Shown here one piece after another: positions 7,267 to 9,678 of a DNA stretch of 9,678 bases (position 1 is its first letter; every line of letters begins with the position of its first letter). The position numbers and the translations under genes are program-made. The DNA comes from an uncultured Rhodospirillales bacterium (GTDB taxonomy: Bacteria; Pseudomonadota; Alphaproteobacteria; Rhodospirillales; 2-02-FULL-58-16). The notes under the pieces are model-generated. The model saw only the letters and a program-made list of their open reading frames with translations. It was not told the origin of the DNA and did not search any database. Location of the stretch: positions 1 through 9,678 of the forward strand of contig CAJXGZ010000065.1 of assembly GCA_913053795.1 (NCBI GenBank). The letters are read 5' to 3'.

Positions 7267-7347
7267 TTAGCTTGTTTTGAAGAAAGAAACCAGCTTGATC
7301 AATCCGTTCGCCTGATCTTCCCGCGAGATGGCCGCCGCCGTGCCCTC
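7267..7347 (-). pseudogene. Remnant of a chemoreceptor (MCP) 3' end
   Basis: The minus-strand frame from 7347 to the TAA at 7267-7269 encodes a peptide containing EDQANGLIKLVSFFKTS. It matches the end of the signalling domain of the MCP at 7734-9678 (EDQAKGLTRLVSFFNTG) at 17 of 26 positions, and the DNA aligns without gaps over most of its length. Upstream (rightward) the similarity ends exactly at a run of 16 C, and the sequence beyond is unrelated and runs into a stop at 7390-7392. The remnant has a stop right after the helical hairpin end and no CheW extension, so it derives from a different, conventional MCP. It ends 53 bases before the start of the Hpt-like gene, which suggests that gene was once downstream of a complete receptor gene. 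Confidence 0.8.
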
Positions 7348-7362
7348 CCCCCCCCCCCCCCC
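7347..7362. repeat. Homopolymer tract of 16 C
   Basis: Sixteen consecutive C (G on the minus strand) lie exactly at the broken end of the MCP remnant. If real it would be prone to slipped-strand length change. It could equally mark an assembly or sequencing artefact. The tract is not inside an intact gene. Confidence 0.95.
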
Positions 7363-7385
7363 ACTGCAGAGGTAGATGTAGCGTT

Positions 7386-7401
7386 TTAACTAAAGCTTAA
7401 C
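7386..7401 (+). promoter_or_regulatory. CtrA-type binding site
   Basis: The sequence TTAA, seven bases, TTAAC is a perfect match to the full CtrA recognition consensus of alphaproteobacteria. It lies 55 bases before the ATG of the small gene at 7457. A TATATT at 7426-7431 could be the -10 element, which would place the CtrA site around position -44, where activators commonly bind. No good -35 is visible, as is usual for CtrA-dependent promoters. In Rhodospirillales CtrA commonly controls motility and chemotaxis genes, which suits the surroundings. Confidence 0.55.
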
Positions 7402-7456
7402 CTCAATATTTAAGACTAGCGTCAATATATTGTGGTCACATTTTTTTTGCCTACAT

Positions 7457-7744
7457 ATGAAGCAATTAAACAAGCAACCGCTCTTGGACCTGTTGTTCAG
7501 AATGCTGAAGGACTGTGAACCCTTCGCCGACAAGGGCGTACTGCGCTTGAGTTTTGGCCATGAGCCCAATGAAACGGAGCAAAAGCTTCTCAGCAAGGCG
7601 GGCGTTCACCTCAAATTCGACACGCTTGGCGGCATGCGTTGGGTCACCGCCGAAATGGGCAACGCCACCGTCATGATGCAGATAAGAGATGCGGTGAATT
7701 CCAGTAAAATGCGGCCGTTAGCGCCGCACTGCTCTAGCTTATAG
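7457..7744 (+). CDS. Small protein of unknown function
   Basis: The 95-residue protein is not recognised. It begins MKQLNKQPLLDLLFRMLKD, a probable amphipathic helix, and later has a segment LGGMRWVTAEMGNATVMMQI that mixes strand- and helix-like stretches. There is no signal peptide or clear membrane segment. The ATG at 7457 was chosen because the alternative in-frame TTG at 7430 would overlap the putative -10 element and add a Phe- and His-rich leader unlike the rest. No Shine-Dalgarno is visible before either start, which lowers confidence. The gene lies alone on the plus strand among chemotaxis genes, with a CtrA-type site upstream, and its 3' end overlaps the convergent MCP-CheW gene by 11 bases (7734-7744). 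A role in motility or chemotaxis is only suggested by position. Confidence 0.6.
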   Translation: MKQLNKQPLLDLLFRMLKDCEPFADKGVLRLSFGHEPNETEQKLLSKAGVHLKFDTLGGMRWVTAEMGNATVMMQIRDAVNSSKMRPLAPHCSSL

Positions 7745-9678
7745 GCTCACTATCATCCGACGTTTCCGCGGGCGCCTCCAGCATGGCGGTTTGCGCGTCT
7801 TCCATATCATGGGCCGCTCTCAATGATTCGCGGCTAAACAATTTATCCGGAGAGAGCACGGCGACCATCTTTTCGCCAATGGTGGCCAAGCCGCTGAGAA
7901 AGGCGTTCTCCTGGTTTCTTTCCGTTTCCGGCACGGGGCGGATATCCGAATCCCTGATGGTCAGGATGTCCGAAACCGCATCGACCAGGATGCCGATGAT
8001 TCGGCTGTCGACGGCGATAATGATCACCACGTGGGTGTTGGTCGGCGTTGTTTGTCCCTGGCCGAAACGGTCCCTTAGATCAAAAATAGGAACGATGACG
8101 CCACGAAGGTTAATGACGCCGCGAACGAATTCCGGCGTGTTGGGCAGGGATGTGGTCTCGGTCCACACCTTGATTTCACGCACCGCCATGATGTCAATCC
8201 CGTACTCCTCCTTACCCAGGGTAAAGGTGACAAGCTGTAAGGTTTCGCCTTGTGCGCCGTCGGCGGGCGACGCTTGGTTATTGGCGATGTCAGGTAAGGT
8301 GCTCATTTTTAAAACTCCCCGCCATTCGGAATCTTTATCTGTCTCGCTGGGCGCGCCGGGCTCGGCGGCAGGTTCTTGCGCTTGAATCGCAGGTGGTGGA
8401 GGCGGCGGCTCAAGGATGATTTCTTGGCCGGTGTTGAAGAAGGAAACCAGTCTGGTCAAGCCCTTCGCCTGATCCTCAAGGGAGTTCGACGCCGCCGTGG
8501 TTTCCTCCACCAGCGCCGCGTTCTGCTGGGTCATCTCGTCCATGCCGGCAACCGCCGTATTGACCTCGTCAAGGCCCGTCGCCTGCTCCTGGCTGGCCGA
8601 TGTGATCTCGGAAACGATGTCGGCCACTTTTTTCACCGAATTGACGATCCCCTCCAGCGTCTCGCCCGCCTTGTTCACCAAAGCGACGCCGTCCTTCACC
8701 TGGCCGACGCTGGCGTCGATCAGGGCCTTGATCTCCTTGGACGCCTCTCCGGAGCGTTGAGCAAGGGCGCGGACCTCGGTGGCGACGACGGCGAAGCCTT
8801 TTCCCGCCTCGCCGGCCCGCGCCGCCTCGACCGCGGCGTTCAGCGCCAACAGGTTGGTCTGAAACGCGATCTCGTCGATCATGCTGACGATCTCGGAAAT
8901 CTTGCCCGAAGAGCCTTCGATCCTGGACATGGCGGTAACCGCCTCGGAGACGATCTCGCCGCCCTTTACAGCCTCGTCGCGGGCCGAAGTGGAGAACTGG
9001 TTGGCCTGCTTGGCGTTGTCGGCGTTCTGGCGCACCGTCGCCACCAACTCCTCCATGGCGGCGGCCGTCTCCTCCAGGCTGGACGCCTGCTGCTCGGTGC
9101 GCGAGGACAGATCGCCGCTGCCTTGAGAAATCTCGGCCGAAGCCGTTTGAATCTGCACCGCGGCATCCGAAATTTCGCTGACAACTTGACCCAGCCGTTC
9201 GGCGGTGGCGTTGGAATCGGTTTTCAGCTTGTCGAAGGCGCCTTGATAGTCGTTGACCATGCGCTTGGTCAGGTCGCCCTCGGCCAGGGCGGAGAGAACG
9301 GTGATGGTTTCATCGACGCCCTTCTGGACCATTTCAACAAGCAGGTTCAGATGGTTGCTCACGGATTGAAGCCCTTGGTCTTCGCCTTCGAAGGACACCC
9401 GCGCCGCTAAATCGCCTTTTTGAGCGGCGCCGGCCATATGCGCCACGCTTTCCACGAACTTGTGAACTTCGGCGTTTTTTCCTTCTTCCGTTTTGCGTTT
9501 TTCCTCCTGCTCGGCCTCAAGGGTTTTCTTGGCGATGGCGTTGTCCTTGAACACCTGCACCGTCGCGGCCATGTCGCCGATCTCGTTTCCATGGTCCTGG
9601 GCCGGGATGTCCGCCTCCAGGTCGCCGTCCGCCAACCGCCGCATGGCGCCGCACATGGCGCCGATGGGGCCGCTGATG
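7734..9678 (-). CDS. Chemoreceptor (MCP) fused to a C-terminal CheW domain, N-terminus outside window
   Basis: The frame is open to the window edge; the first visible residues, ISGPIGAMCGAM, are the start of a HAMP domain, so the sensor and membrane part lies beyond 9678. Numbering from the Met at 9656: HAMP to about 55; further HAMP-like helices, each with a GDL motif, around 65-155; a coiled-coil signalling domain 160-408 with adaptation-helix segments (TEQQASSLEETAAAMEEL, 187-204); and the conserved hairpin tip, DEIAFQTNLLALNAAVEAAR, at 261-280, which binds CheA and CheW. After LVSFF (403-407) comes a Pro-rich linker with six consecutive Pro (417-422), then a CheW domain (about 470-610) with VTFTLGKEEYGIDI and VRGVINLRGVIVPIFDLRDR. 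CheW is normally a separate adaptor joining receptors to CheA; here it is tethered to a receptor. An internal start at 8306 could also make free CheW. No NWETF-type CheR tether is present. Confidence 0.93.
   Translation of the reverse strand, partial: ISGPIGAMCGAMRRLADGDLEADIPAQDHGNEIGDMAATVQVFKDNAIAKKTLEAEQEEKRKTEEGKNAEVHKFVESVAHMAGAAQKGDLAARVSFEGEDQGLQSVSNHLNLLVEMVQKGVDETITVLSALAEGDLTKRMVNDYQGAFDKLKTDSNATAERLGQVVSEISDAAVQIQTASAEISQGSGDLSSRTEQQASSLEETAAAMEELVATVRQNADNAKQANQFSTSARDEAVKGGEIVSEAVTAMSRIEGSSGKISEIVSMIDEIAFQTNLLALNAAVEAARAGEAGKGFAVVATEVRALAQRSGEASKEIKALIDASVGQVKDGVALVNKAGETLEGIVNSVKKVADIVSEITSASQEQATGLDEVNTAVAGMDEMTQQNAALVEETTAASNSLEDQAKGLTRLVSFFNTGQEIILEPPPPPPAIQAQEPAAEPGAPSETDKDSEWRGVLKMSTLPDIANNQASPADGAQGETLQLVTFTLGKEEYGIDIMAVREIKVWTETTSLPNTPEFVRGVINLRGVIVPIFDLRDRFGQGQTTPTNTHVVIIIAVDSRIIGILVDAVSDILTIRDSDIRPVPETERNQENAFLSGLATIGEKMVAVLSPDKLFSRESLRAAHDMEDAQTAMLEAPAETSDDSEPIS
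8304..8320 (-). promoter_or_regulatory. Internal ribosome binding site and ATG for a free CheW domain
   Basis: Within the MCP-CheW frame the minus strand reads GGGGAG (8315-8320), eight bases, then ATG (8304-8306) in the same frame. Initiation here would give a 190-residue protein starting MSTLPDIANN, which is the expected beginning of an independent CheW. It looks like the original cheW start, kept after the receptor stop codon was lost or moved. Confidence 0.6.

Noticed and set aside
7250..7277. TTGACG at 7250-7255, considered as a plus-strand promoter.
   Set aside because: There is no -10 element at suitable spacing, and it lies at the end of the minus-strand MCP remnant.
7347..7369. C-tract followed closely by a PstI site, which recalls old dG-dC tailing into a PstI-cut vector.
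   Set aside because: The tract and the site are separated by an extra A, so the regenerated-site pattern does not fit, and no vector sequence follows.
8376..9410. A 344-codon plus-strand frame opposite the MCP gene.
   Set aside because: It is a mirror of the MCP coding strand with Arg/Leu/Gly-rich low-complexity sequence and no motif.

Overview
The window looks like a chromosomal segment of an alphaproteobacterium, probably of the Rhodospirillales (Magnetospirillum-like). The evidence is the style of the chemoreceptor signalling domain, the Hpt-like and response-regulator family types, one perfect match to the CtrA consensus, and GC-rich codon use in the large flavoprotein. No ribosomal RNA, tRNA, CRISPR array, insertion sequence or transposase gene was recognised.

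Left part (1-2214): a decayed copy of the 3' half of a rhodanese gene sits at the left edge. It is followed by an AT-richer gene for a DUF2920-type alpha/beta-hydrolase-fold protein, then by the intact rhodanese gene on the minus strand (TTG start, very strong ribosome binding site). The two rhodanese copies form a direct repeat 1,817 bases apart that brackets the DUF2920 gene, so this block looks like an insertion or rearrangement.

Middle (2215-5868): a divergent intergenic region with a plausible sigma-70 promoter leads into a 1,172-residue iron-sulfur flavoprotein. It joins a GltD/NfnB-like half (Cys-rich domain plus two dinucleotide-binding sites) to a PyrK/NfnA-like half (ferredoxin-reductase fold plus a terminal four-Cys cluster motif). 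It is a candidate single-chain pyridine-nucleotide/ferredoxin transhydrogenase.

Right part (5910-9678): a minus-strand chemotaxis region. From right to left in transcription order it holds a chemoreceptor whose C-terminus is fused to a CheW domain (N-terminus outside the window), a short remnant of a second chemoreceptor's 3' end that stops at a run of 16 C, an Hpt-like gene that has lost the phosphorylatable His, and a receiver-domain gene whose phospho-accepting Asp is Glu. The receiver protein ends in a peptide resembling the CheY-docking segments of FliM and CheZ. A small plus-strand gene of unknown function, with a CtrA-type box upstream, lies between the remnant and the MCP-CheW gene.

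The most unusual theme is the pairing of a His-less Hpt-like protein with an Asp-less receiver protein next to chemoreceptor genes. This suggests a chemotaxis-linked module that works without His-Asp phosphotransfer. That interpretation is inference; the residue substitutions and the gene order are read directly.
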